A stretch of DNA of 64,000 bases from Ooceraea biroi (taxonomy: Eukaryota; Arthropoda; Insecta; Hymenoptera; Formicidae), in contig NC_039514.1 in assembly GCF_003672135.1 (NCBI RefSeq), positions 4,898,001 to 4,962,000 on the forward strand, given 5' to 3'. The notes beneath the pieces were generated by a model. That model was not told the DNA's origin, did no database searches, and saw only the letters and a list, made by a program, of their open reading frames with translations. The translations under genes were made by a program, and so were the position numbers. This document shows, one piece after another, positions 33,701-43,552 of this stretch. Within the stretch, counting starts at the first letter, position 1. Every line of letters starts with the position of its first letter.

Positions 33701-36510
33701 ATTATGGACTCTGAAAGTGAAACCACTTTGATGGAATATTTAGTACATTGTAACAACATGTACTTTGGGTTATCTACGAAGGAAACTCGTGGTTTAGAGT
33801 TCGCCAAAAAATTGAATCTGAAGGTACCAGTATCGTGGGAAGCCACTCGCATGGCCGGTGAAGATTGGAGCTGTGTGAAGTTAACACCCCCAATTGCGAA
33901 TTTTTATAAAATGTTGATAGCGTTCGTTTGTCCACGATTTGTCCACATTTGTCCAACAAAAAATTTCGTTTGTCCACCTCCCAAAACAGAGTTATGACAA
34001 AAATATTTTTTGAAAAAATTTTATCACTAGTACCCCCCATGTAAAGATTTCTTTACGTTCAAAGCACCAAACGATTGTCCATGATTAGTCTATGTTTGTC
34101 CACTAACAAGTTTCGCTTGTCCACCTTCCAAAAAAGTTACAACAAAAAAAGTTTGAAAAAATTATATTAGCAGCACTCCCATAAAAAGATTTCTTTGTTT
34201 TCCAAGCATTTCTAACAGCATTTTCTGCAAGTTGAGCACTGTAATCGTTTGTCCACACGTTATTTTCGTTAGTCCATTGAAAACTTTCGTTTATCCATCC
34301 ACGGAAATATAGTTATAAACAATTAAAACGAAGTAATTAACAATATCCGCTCTATGGGCATCTAACAGCATTTTCTACAAGTTGAGCACTGCAATCGTTT
34401 GTCCACCTATGGAAATATAGTTATAAACAATTAAAACGAAGTAATTAATAATAACCGCTCTGTGGACATCTAACAGCATTTTCTGCAAGTTGAGCACTGT
34501 AATCGTTTGTCTACACGTTGTTTCCGTGGGTGGACAAACGAAATTTATCCATGGACAAACGAAAACAACATGTGGACAAACGATTGCAGTGCTCAACTTG
34601 CAGAAAATGCTGTTAGATACCCACAGAGCGGTTATTGTTAATTACTTCGTTTTAAGTGTTTATAACTATATTTCCGTGGGTGGACAAATGAAAGTTATCC
34701 ATGGACAAACGATTGCAATACTTAACTTGTAGAAAATGCTGTTAGATGCCCACAGAGCGGATATTGTTAATTACTTCGTTTTAATTGTTTATAACTATAT
34801 TTCCATGGATGGATAAACGAAAGTTTTCAATGGACTAACGAAAACAACGTGTGGACAAACGATTACAGTGCTCAACTTGCAGAAAATGCTGTTAGAAATG
34901 TTTGGAAAACAAAGAAATCTTTTTATGGGAGTGCTGCTAATATAATTTTTTCAACCTTTTTTGTTGTAACTTTTTTTTGGAAGGTGGACAAGCGAAACTT
35001 GTTAGTGGACAAACATAGACTAATCATGGACAATCGTTTGGTGCTTTGAACGTAAAGAAATCTCTACATGAGGGGTGCTAGTGATACAATTTTTTCAAAA
35101 AATGTTTTTGTCATAACTCTGTTTTGGGAGGTGAACAAACGAAATTTTTTGTTGGACAAATGTGGACAAATCGTGGACAAACGAACGCTATCAACATTTT
35201 ATAAAAATTCGCAATTGGGGGTGCTAGTGATAAAATTTTTTCAAAAAATTGTTTTTGTCATAACTCTGTTTTGGGAGGTGGAGAAACGAAATTTTTTGTT
35301 GAACAAATGTGGACAAATCGTGGACAAACGAACGCTATCAAAATTTTATAAAAAATTCGCAATTGGGGGTGTAACTTCACACAGCTGAAGATTGGCTAAA
35401 CTCTTTCAAACGACATCGAATATTATCCAAACGCAAACCAGAAGCCACAAGTTTACTACGTGCCACCAGTTTCAATCGCACAAATGTAGAAAGGTTCTTT
35501 GTACTGCTAAAATCTGTGATGAATAAATATCATTTTCCGGCTCACTGCATATGGAATATGGATGAGATGGGAATAACAACCGTTCAGACATCAGAGTCAT
35601 CGGGCGTCGCAGAGTGAAACAAATCGGGCGAGTGACTTCTGCGGAACGAGGAACCATCGTAACTTTGGTGATGTCAGCGACCGGACATTCTATGCCTCCT
35701 TTTTTTATTTTTCCTCGTAAAAAGTTTAAGGAACATTTCCTTAATGGCGGACCACCAGGCTGCACAAGTGAAGCGAATCCAAGTGGCTGGATGAACGCGG
35801 AGCATTTTGTCAAATTTTTACAGTTCTTCCAGTCCCATGCACGTGCTTCTGTCGATGCTCTAGCTTTACTGATACTTGACAATCACGAATCACATTTGTC
35901 TATTGTAGTCGCTGGTCTCGACTATTGTAAAGCGAATGGAATAATTGTCCTATCATTACCGCCACATTGCTCGCACAAGCTGCAACCGCTGGATCGCACT
36001 TTCTTTGGACCGTTAAAGAAATTTGTACACACACATTGCGATAACTGGATGACATCGAATCCTGGTAGGACAATGACAATATACGATATTCCTGTAATCG
36101 TGGCTAAGGCATTGCCACTTGCCGTAAATCATCAAAATATTATGTCCGGATTTAAATGCACTGGAATTTCTCCATTCAACCTGGACATTTTCCAGGAATA
36201 AGAATTTTTATCGAGCAGTGTTACGGATAGGAAGAATCCTTTTACTTCCGCTGATCCTGAAGAAGCCAATCTCAACGTAGTTGAACCCGACACAGCCGAC
36301 CAGAACAAAAACGAATTCGACCTCACGACTTCTATGTCTCGTAGTGATACACGGAACTTGAGCGCGATGCTTGAAAGTATTTGAGCGTTTCCTAAAGCCG
36401 CTTCGAGGGAGCCGAATCGTAAAGGACGAAAAAGAAGAAGCGCCATCCTTACTGACTCGCCTCAAATGAGGGAATTAGCGGCTGAGCAGGAGGCGAGGCG
36501 GAAAAAATGA
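33701..36510 (+). pseudogene. pogo-like transposase, exon 2 with DDE domain (interrupted)
   Basis: Before the foldback: ESETTLMEYLVHCNNMYFGL, TKETRGLEFAKKLN and ATRMAGEDW. After it (from 35397): LNSFKRHRILSKRKPEATSL, ATSFNRTNVERFF, CIWNMDEMGITTVQ (first catalytic D), a frameshift near 35610, then RVTSAERGTIVTLVMSATGH, FFIFPRKKF, LLILDNHESHLS (second D), HCSHKLQPLDRTFFGPLKKF (third D). The C-terminus (RKGRKRRSAILTDSP) ends at 36510. The DDE_1 layout is that of pogo/Tigger/jerky-type proteins. It is dead. Confidence 0.85.
33869..35387. mobile_element. Foldback element with 9-bp TSD (Mutator-like)
   Basis: The ends AGCTGTGTGAAGTTAACACC and, inverted, AGCTGTGTGAAGTTACACCC are flanked by GAAGATTGG on both sides (33860-33868 and 35388-35396). 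The element is a palindrome over nearly its full 1519 bases. Its arms hold many copies of TCGTTTGTCCAC and its complement GTGGACAAACGA. Removing it plus one duplication restores the pogo frame (GEDW then LNSF). A 9-bp duplication with very long inverted repeats is characteristic of Mutator-like elements. No transposase is encoded. Confidence 0.9.
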
Positions 36511-36516
36511 GAAACC

Positions 36517-37446
36517 TGTAACTATGCACTCCCGTGCATCGTCTAGCCGGCCGAACATCCGCCGATGCCGCCCGCCCAAACATCCGGCGGGCAAAGACCA
36601 GGCGCTGCGCGCCATATAAACTCTGCAAAAACAACCGCCGTGGTAAGGCCCAGAAGGTGACGTAGCGTCGGGGGTAGTTTTCCGATTTGTTTTTCCGACC
36701 GCCGCCCCAACGCCGTCGCCCCCGGACCACCACTTGCGCGCACCGAGAACAACAGCCGCTCGGTACATAAAGGGCTACGAGCCGAGAATCGAGACACTTT
36801 TCCGATCGTCTTCGATCACTCCGATCCGAATCCGAATTCAAATCAGAGCTAGCGAGGTGACAACCGGAGTAAAGCGTTCTTTGCCTCCGCCAAGAATTCT
36901 TGGCTCCTACTTTCCTAGCTTGCACCAATCCAAGTAAGTCCGCACCCGGGGTCAAGTGTACTTGGCCTCCGCTGAGCGTTCTCGGCACAACTAGATCGAC
37001 AATCCGTCTATCACAGCTCACAACCGATCCGTCTCCGGGGCAAAGCGTTCTTCGCCTCCGTCGAGCGTTCTCGATAACGTAATCCACGTGAGCTCCCGGC
37101 CACTGACTCGTACTAGATCCGTATCCGGGGCAAAGCGTTCTTCGCCCCCTTCGAGCGTTATCGACTACGAGATCCGGACAAGTCTCCGGCCGTCATCCGC
37201 AGCCGATCCGTGTCCGGGGTGAAGCGTTCTTCGCCTCCACCAAGAGTTCTTGGCCCAGTCGCGCTGCCGTTCCTAACCACCATCTATACGGGCATAGATT
37301 CCCCGTGGGATCGACTGCCTATACGATTCTCGAAAGCCGCGTACGCGACGCGATATACAGAGGGGCAGACGTTACACGCGCCGCGAACGACAACAAGCAC
37401 GCCCCGCGAGTCGTGGAACTACGCCCATCGCGAAAGCCGCGTAATG
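36517..37446 (+). mobile_element. LTR-C copy 2, truncated
   Basis: Starts TGTAACTATGCACTCC, inserted in the pogo C-terminal region. It has the same GATGCCGCCCGCCC block and five hairpin units such as AAGCGTTCTTCGCCTCCG with TCGAGCGTTCTCGA (36870-37260), including the perfect palindrome GCCAAGAATTCTTGGC. A TATA-like GGTACATAAAGGG lies at 36762. It breaks off exactly at the TA where a mariner is inserted, and the sequence beyond the mariner is not LTR. Confidence 0.8.
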
Positions 37447-37448
37447 TA

Positions 37449-38734
37449 TTAGGTTGTTCATTAAGTTCTGCGGTTTTCTCGATAGATAGCGTTTGTCCAT
37501 TGAAAAAGATAGCATGCATCGCCTGAACCGCGGATTGCCGCATACTCCGTGACAGGTTAGACAACGCTTGACATTTCGCCAGAGTCTTTGTTGTGTTTTG
37601 ACGTGTTGTGTGTACGCGCTATTCATTGAAAATGGAGGATCAAAAGGTGCATTTTCGGCACATTTTGCTATTTTTCTTCCGCAAAGGAGTAAAAGCGACG
37701 GACGCACAACGTGAGATATGTGGCGTGTACGGGGACTCGGCCATAAGCGCTGACACTTGTCAGCGTTGGTTTGCGCGCTTTCGTTCCGGAGATGTGAACG
37801 TCTCCGATGCTGCTCGCTCCGGTGGTCCATCCACCACTGACGACGACCAAATCGTGGCCGCAATCAAAGCAGACCGACACCTGACGACGCGAGAGATCGC
37901 GGAGCGCTTCGACATCGCCCATACAACGGTTGCGCAGCGATTAAAACGGCTTGGGATGTCGAAAAAAGCAGATGTTTGGGTCCCTCACGAGCTCACCGAA
38001 AAGAACATTTTGGACCGCGTCATGATCTGTGAATCCCTGCTGAAATGGAACTCGCTGGAGGCCTTTCTCAAACGGGTGGTCACGGGAGATGAAAAATGGG
38101 TGGTATACAACAACATTCGACACAAGCGGTCATGGTGCGGTCCGGGTGAGTCGTCACAATCGGTTGCCAAAGCGGATTTGCATCCGAAGAAAGTGATGCT
38201 GAGTGTGTGGTGGGATTGGCGAGGCGTCCTGTACTTCGAGCTGCTTCCGCGCTGTCAGACCATCGACGCCGAGAAGCATTTCGCTCAGTTAGAAAAATTG
38301 AAGCAGGCAGTGGCGGAGAAGCGGCCGGAATTGGCGAACAGGAAGGGCGTTGTCTTCCACCACGACAACGCCAAACCACACACTGCTTTGGTGACCAAGA
38401 AGAAGTTGAAGTGCTTTGGCTGGGAAGTCATGCAGCACCCACCGTACTCCCCAGACCTTGCGCCGTCGGATTACCATCTGTTCCGGTCACTCCAAAACAA
38501 TCTCGACGGGCAGCGCTTTAATTCAGTGGACGATATTCAAACGTACTTGAAGGACTTTTTCGCGCAGAAGTCGCGCGACTTCTACAAACGCGGCATTATG
38601 TCCCTTCCAGAACGTTGGCAGAAGGTGGTCGATCAAGATGGACAATACATTCTAGATTGAATAAATGTGTAAGTACAATAGATTTATGTTTTAATTTAGG
38701 GCAAAAAAACCGTAGAACTTAATAAACAACCTAA
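37449..38734 (+). mobile_element. Mariner transposon with intact transposase
   Basis: Complete element of 1286 bases: TTAGGTTGTTCATTAAGTTC at the left and GAACTTAATAAACAACCTAA at the right, flanked by TA at 37447-37448 and 38735-38736. A second, nearly identical copy lies inverted at 41790-43074. Confidence 0.95.
37632..38660 (+). CDS. Mariner transposase, intact ORF
   Basis: Uninterrupted 342-codon ORF counted from MEDQKVHFRH. The in-frame start 8 codons upstream is less likely because mariner proteins usually begin near this point. N-terminal paired-type helix-turn-helix (GVKATDAQREICGVYGDSAI and LTTREIAERFDIAHTTVAQR), linker WVPHEL, then catalytic residues D153 (VTGDEKW), D245 (HHDNAKPH) and D280 (YSPDLAPSDY), exactly 34 residues apart for the last pair (DD34D). 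The length is normal for mariner. Intact TIRs and TA sites surround it. It would cut and paste its own DNA in the nucleus. It is the only complete transposase in the window, and activity is possible but unproven. Confidence 0.93.
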   Translation: MEDQKVHFRHILLFFFRKGVKATDAQREICGVYGDSAISADTCQRWFARFRSGDVNVSDAARSGGPSTTDDDQIVAAIKADRHLTTREIAERFDIAHTTVAQRLKRLGMSKKADVWVPHELTEKNILDRVMICESLLKWNSLEAFLKRVVTGDEKWVVYNNIRHKRSWCGPGESSQSVAKADLHPKKVMLSVWWDWRGVLYFELLPRCQTIDAEKHFAQLEKLKQAVAEKRPELANRKGVVFHHDNAKPHTALVTKKKLKCFGWEVMQHPPYSPDLAPSDYHLFRSLQNNLDGQRFNSVDDIQTYLKDFFAQKSRDFYKRGIMSLPERWQKVVDQDGQYILD

Positions 38735-38736
38735 TA

Positions 38737-39035
38737 TATAATTAGACGAAAAAATCGATATCTCGAAAACCAATAGAGATATCAATTTAAAACTTTCAGA
38801 CTCTTTTTTCCCATCCAAAATCCTATAAGAATCCATTGTCAAACTTTGGGACCACGAAAATTATAATCTTGCCAAAGATCGGAAAACTATGTTGAAAAAA
38901 ATAGTTATTGTAAAAAAATATGAAGGGTATATATTTTGCGGGCTCCCTCGATTGATTATCAATGTTAGAGTCACAACGAAGATTTTTATCAAAAAAGCAA
39001 AAAAAAATCAAAATTCGGAAAAGGCCTTACTGTAA
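38737..39035. other. AT-rich sequence between mariner and FB-X arm
   Basis: Contains the small inverted ATCGATATCTCGAAAACCAA / TAGAGATATC near 38755. No gene seen. Confidence 0.4.
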
Positions 39036-39495
39036 ATAATTACCAAACTTTAGGTTAAAGCAGGGAATACTTTGTAAATACGTACAGTAAAACAAACTAT
39101 TCTAAATATTAACGATTCACTGCTTTAAATGACTTTTCTTCCTTCGTTCATATACATATTCGTCGTTTATGTCTTTGAATATTCAAAATAACTACTACAC
39201 TTTCGAAACTTCTTTTGTTAATAACTTTTTAACAAACAACGAGCGACGGGTGAAACCTAGTGCGGGTTATTCGGGAAGGTGGCCTTTGTAATATATGTCA
39301 ATATCATGTTCTTGCTTTGCGTGGACAGTTGAAAATTCGTGCGAAATCATTAAACTTTTTTGTTAATAACTTTTTAATAAACAACGAGTGACGGCTAAAA
39401 CCTTTTGAAGGTCACTCAGGAATGTGTTCTCTATAATATATGTCAAGGTCAAGGTCATTGGAGACTGCTCCCCTATTCTTCAGGTTTACCCAAAA
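39036..39495. repeat. FB-X copy 2, right arm
   Basis: Inverted relative to 17630-18232: CATTTAAAGCAGTGAATCG-type sequence, CTTCCTTCGTTCATATACAT, AAACTTCTTTTGTTAATAAC, GTCACTCAGGA and ATATGTCAAGGTCAAGGTC. The end GGGTAAACC (inverted, 39482-39490) matches the outer end of the left arm. Confidence 0.65.
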
Positions 39496-41163
39496 TATAT
39501 TGGGAGAACTAGAGCATATTTCCGACGTAATTTTCTCCGTAGAATAAGATTTTGGCATAAAAGTTTAGAAAAAATACAATTTTGCAGTAAATTGTTTAAA
39601 CAAACTGATTTTGCAAATCTAACTTGATATTCGTAATCAGCAATGTCAAAAACACCTAAAATAGTATGAATTCTACCGGATTGAAGTTCCAGAAGCGAGT
39701 AATAACAAAAACTGATTATTTTTGAAATTTTTGGCGGCCATCTTGAATCTGCCATCTTTGAAGTTACAAATTACGTTGAAACATGATCTACGGTAATGAG
39801 CTCAACGATTGGTAATGTTTCAAGTGTCAGAAACCTCGATATTTCGAACTTTATTAGATTATTTACAATAAATCAGTATTTTTCGAAAATTTCCTCATAT
39901 AAACGTCATTTTAGGACAATCACGCGATTTTTCGAAAAACAAAAAAGAGTCGTCGTTAAAGTTCAACTATTTTATGCACCGATAGTTGAATTTAGAAGTG
40001 GATTCCAACCCTTTTTCTATACAAGAAAAAACATTTAGAAAAAGAGTCTTCAATTTTTTGGTGTTTTTTTATTTTTAATACGCCATATTTTTTTCTGAGG
40101 TACGGAGGCTCAATTTTGACCTCGGAATTCGAAAGAGCACACCCAAAAATAGTAAGAATAATTGTTTTGGTAAAAATATGCTTCGTGATTCTTTTCGAGA
40201 ATGAGGCTTGAAAATTAGCAAAGAATTTGAGCTTGTTGGGCGTTAATGGGTTAAGGTCGTCCTTCGTCTTGCAAATACATGCGTGGATACCGTGTGTTCC
40301 GCCCCCCCCCTAAGGAGGGGGCTCCACTACTGTTAAAAATAACCTAACCCAACCCAACCCCGATTTTTTATTTAAGGTCGTCCTTCGTCTTGTTCATCTT
40401 TTATTGTAAATAATTACCCTCCTTTCATATAATCTAACTCAATTCATAACTTTGGGTTTGGAGTCTTAAAATACTGTAATAGTGACGAACTACGGGTCCT
40501 GATCTTTACAAGAATACACACACACGAAGACGAGTACATACAACATACATGCATACCTTATACAGTGTATTGAATTGTATGAAATGTGTTAAAAATTATT
40601 ATTTTTTTACATAACAGCCAAAAAAATGCGTTTACGCAAAAAATGCATATAACCTTTTTTGTAGAGTTTTTCAAGATCTTCATTTTTTGTTTGAAACTTT
40701 TTCCTCTAAAATCAATATTTTCTGAAATATATTGCAAAAACTTGCGTTTTTCAGTGTTTTTTGCGATTTTGTGATATTTTCAGTTTCGACCGCCATTTTT
40801 AAGTTTCATATTTGTATTCAGAAGGCAAAATTACATAAGAATTGGGTATTTTTATTCATTTTTACGAGGAGGTCGCTTTTCCGAAGGTTTACCGTAATTT
40901 TTCCTATTTTTAACACTTCCTAACCGTTCTAACTTCTTAGCACAGAATGCGTGAAAATGTGAGCTCACTATACCGAAAATGCCTAGTGATCTCGCAATTT
41001 CACTTGACACATCTGTAATTGGGTGAACAAAGTCACGTGAAAGGAGAATGTGAAAAATGAGTAAGCTCTCCCAAGAACCGTAATAGACACCCTGGGCACA
41101 TATACATATACATATACATATACACATACACTTATGTGTAACATTACCTTACAAAGATATTAC
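39496..41163. other. AT-rich intron; 20-base direct repeat around a 120-base insert
   Basis: TTAAGGTCGTCCTTCGTCTTG occurs in two nearly adjacent copies (from about 40251 and 40373). They enclose a GC-rich patch (CCCCCCCCCTAAGGAGGGGG), AACCTAACCCAACCC and an A/T-rich tail, as expected for a short retroposed fragment with target duplications. At 39730 GCGGCCATCTTGAATCTGCC recalls the TTAA element at 53352. (TACATA)n lies at 41101-41130, next to dynein exon A. No coding sequence seen. Confidence 0.4.
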
Positions 41164-41555
41164 CTGTCAGGATCAAGAAAGACGAAGCTGCGATAGCGTC
41201 CAAGATCGCAGAATTTTTCTGGTAAAAGAAGTTGTGCTTTTGCGACGATATTTTTGATAAATCGATGTGACAAATAATATTGTTTGGCAAATGTGCAACG
41301 ATTTCGCAGAAATTTTGTGATAAATTCGGTGCGATCAGGATATTTGTATGGAAGAATAACAACTAAATCTTCTGGACATGCAACTTCATACTTGACAGCT
41401 ATTATTTGTCGCATTGCTATGTCACGTATTGTTTCGTAATATTGCGTCTTTATTTCTTGCACCAGCTCTTCGAAGATATCCATATATTTATCACACAACT
41501 GTGTCTTATTTGCCATTTTATAAATGCATTCTTCCCATTCCTGTTTATTATGCAT
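41164..41555 (-). CDS. Axonemal dynein heavy chain, exon A
   Basis: Minus-strand open frame reading (M)HNKQEWEECIYKMANKTQL, EELVQEIKTQYYETIRDIAM, EVACPEDLVVILPYKYPD and ending RYRSFVFLDPD plus two bases. The donor is ACAG then GTAATATC (41163 downward). The two leftover bases join the first base of exon B to give R, keeping LDPDR-LFESI in frame. The 5' limit is unclear: the ATG at 41555 could be the start, or an acceptor just upstream (AATAATAG) could begin the exon. The sequence resembles the poorly conserved N-terminal stem of axonemal heavy chains. It is identified mainly through its consistent linkage to exons B and C. Confidence 0.6.
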
Positions 41556-41789
41556 TTTTATACTATTATTAAGTGATCATATTTCATTCAAATTTTTATT
41601 AAAAAGTTCTTCAAAAAAAGATAAAAAAGTTAAACATTTTTTCATTAAGGCTCGTGGATAATCGCTGCGGCCATATTGGATTGTGACGTCACAGGCGAGA
41701 AATGACACACTAAAAATTCCTGTGTGCCATTTCCACATCAATACACATTCGCCCAACTCATCACTTAAACTCACTTCGATCGGCTTGTA
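41556..41789. other. Upstream flank of dynein exon A
   Basis: AT-rich with a GTGACGTCAC palindrome (41683-41692). It could be intron or promoter, and the sequence does not decide. Confidence 0.3.
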
Positions 41790-43074
41790 TTAGGTTGTTC
41801 ATTAAGTTCTGCGGTTTTTTGCCCTAAATTAAAACATAAATCTATTGTACTTACACATTTATTCAATCTAGAATGTATTGTCCATCTTGATCGACCACCT
41901 CCTGCCAACGTTCTGGAAGGGACATAATGCCGCGTTTGTAGAAGTCGCGCGACTTCTGCGCGAAAAAGTCCTTCAAGTACGTTTGAATATCGTCCACTGA
42001 ATTAAAGCGCTGCCCGTCGAGATTGTTTTGGAGTGACCGGAACAGATGGTAATCCGACGGCGCAAGGTCTGGGGAGTACGGTGGGTGCTGCATGACTTCC
42101 CAGCCAAAGCACTTCAACTTCTTCTTGGTCACCAAAGCAGTGTGTGGTTTGGCGTTGTCGTGGTGGAAGACAACGCCCTTCCTGTTCGCCAATTCCGGCC
42201 GCTTCTCCGCCACTGCCTGCTTCAATTTTTCTAACTGAGCGAAATGCTTCTCGGCGTCGATGGTCTGACAGCGCGGAAGCAGCTCGAAGTACAGGACGCC
42301 TCGCCAATCCCATCACACACTCAGCATCACTTTCTTCGGATGCAAATCCGCTTTGGCAACCGATTGTGACGACTCACCCGGACCGCACCATGACCGCTTG
42401 TGTCGAATGTTGTTGTATACCACCCATTTTTCATCTCCCGTGACCACCCGTTTGAGAAAGGCCTCCAGCGAGTTCCATTTCAGCAGGGATTCACAGATCA
42501 TGACGCGGTCCAAAATGTTCTTTTCGGTGAGCTCGTGAGGGACCCAAACATCTGCTTTTTTCGACATCCCAAGCCGTTTTAATCGCTGCGCAACCGTTGT
42601 ATGGGCGATGTCGAAGCGCTCCGCGATCTCTCGCGTCGTCAGGTGTCGGTCTGCTTTGATTGCGGCCACGATTTGGTCGTCGTCAGTGGTGGATGGACCA
42701 CCGGAGCGAGCAGCATCGGAGACGTTCACATCTCCGGAACGAAAGCGCGCAAACCAACGCTGACAAGTGTCAGCGCTTATGGCCGAGTCCCCGTACACGC
42801 CACATATCTCACGTTGTGCGTCCGTCGCTTTTACTCCTTTGCGGAAGAAAAATAGCAAAATGTGCCGAAAATGCACCTTTTGATCCTCCATTTTCAATGA
42901 ATAGCGCGTACACACAACACGTCAAAACACAACAAAGACTCTGGCGAAATGTCAAGCGTTGTCTAACCTGTCACGGAGTATGCGGCAATCCGCGGTTCAG
43001 GCGATGCATGCTATCTTTTTCAATGGACAAACGCTATCTATCGAGAAAACCGTAGAACTTAATGAACAACCTAA
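41790..43074 (-). mobile_element. Mariner, second copy, inverted
   Basis: Same TIRs as 37449-38734 and TA at both sides (41788-41789, 43075-43076). Same length to within one base. It lies 3 kb from the first copy in the opposite orientation. Confidence 0.95.
41863..42891 (-). pseudogene. Mariner transposase with one nonsense change
   Basis: Aligns without gaps to the intact ORF at 37632-38660. W193 (first W of SVWWDW) has become TGA, so only the N-terminal 192 residues with the first catalytic D would be made. The second half stays open (AVAEKRPELANRKGVVF to the end) and differs by at most a few residues, for example K to E in WQ(K/E)VVDQ. A very recent loss of function. Confidence 0.93.
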
Positions 43075-43076
43075 TA

Positions 43077-43439
43077 AAATACTCCGGAAACTAAGCTCTT
43101 CGCTGGACAATCAATAAATAGTTGTGAAATGAGCCGCGAAATGAGACCTATTCGCACGAGAAAACACGAGTTGACAGCTATTAAAAGGAACAGAAAATAT
43201 GCTTCCACGTTCAATTGTGGATGTTGACCTTAGGTTTCGGAGTATTGTATGGGTTTCACGAGTACTTTCTATGTCAGAAGTTCACTGCAATGAATAAGAA
43301 TAAAATGGAACGCAGGAATAAAATATGTGGTCAACACGTTACTTTTCTCGCCATTTCCTTGCTTTTTCCTCGCCTTTTACTTTAACGTTTTGCAGCATGA
43401 GGGCGCTGTATGCTATATCTGACGCGTAGGTAACATGTC
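43077..43439. other. Unassigned sequence
   Basis: No gene or repeat seen between the second mariner and repeat Y. Confidence 0.4.
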
Positions 43440-43544
43440 GGTAAAAGATTGGTTCTGTTTTGTGCTAAGTTCAGGAGAGGGGTGAGTCAGACAAAGACGG
43501 ATAGTCTGATGTGTATCTCTCTTTGTCTCACCAGCGGTGAGCTG
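43440..43544 (+). repeat. Short dispersed repeat Y (left piece, continues at 44532-44557)
   Basis: AAGTTCAGGAGAGGGG with GACAAAGACGG and GGTGAGCTGTCAGGCAC, then after the THAP element AGCCAGCAGAGCTTATCGCT. The same string in one piece, inverted, is at 56941-57090 (AGCGATAAGCTCTGCTGGCT through CCCCTCTCCTGAACTT). It is about 145 bases long, and I do not recognise it. The uninterrupted copy shows exactly where the THAP element is inserted. Confidence 0.8.
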
Positions 43545-43552
43545 TCAGGCAC

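Larger units (their letters stand above)
32921..36516 (+). mobile_element. pogo-like transposon, interrupted and 3'-truncated
   Basis: Begins with GGGAGACCGGGGCGAAGTCG after TA, with a related CCGGGGCAAAGTCGTCACC at 33281. It encodes a split pogo-type transposase (see next entries). A 1.5 kb foldback (33869-35387) is inserted with a 9-bp duplication. The 3' end is lost where a solo LTR-C begins at 36517. Confidence 0.8.

Noticed and set aside
36870..37260. TTC/GAA motifs in the LTR-C repeats as heat-shock elements
   Set aside because: Spacing of TTC and GAA does not follow the two-base gap of heat-shock elements. Hairpin formation explains the pattern better.
38080..38521. Antisense and shifted ORFs within the mariner
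   Set aside because: Shadows of the intact transposase frame.
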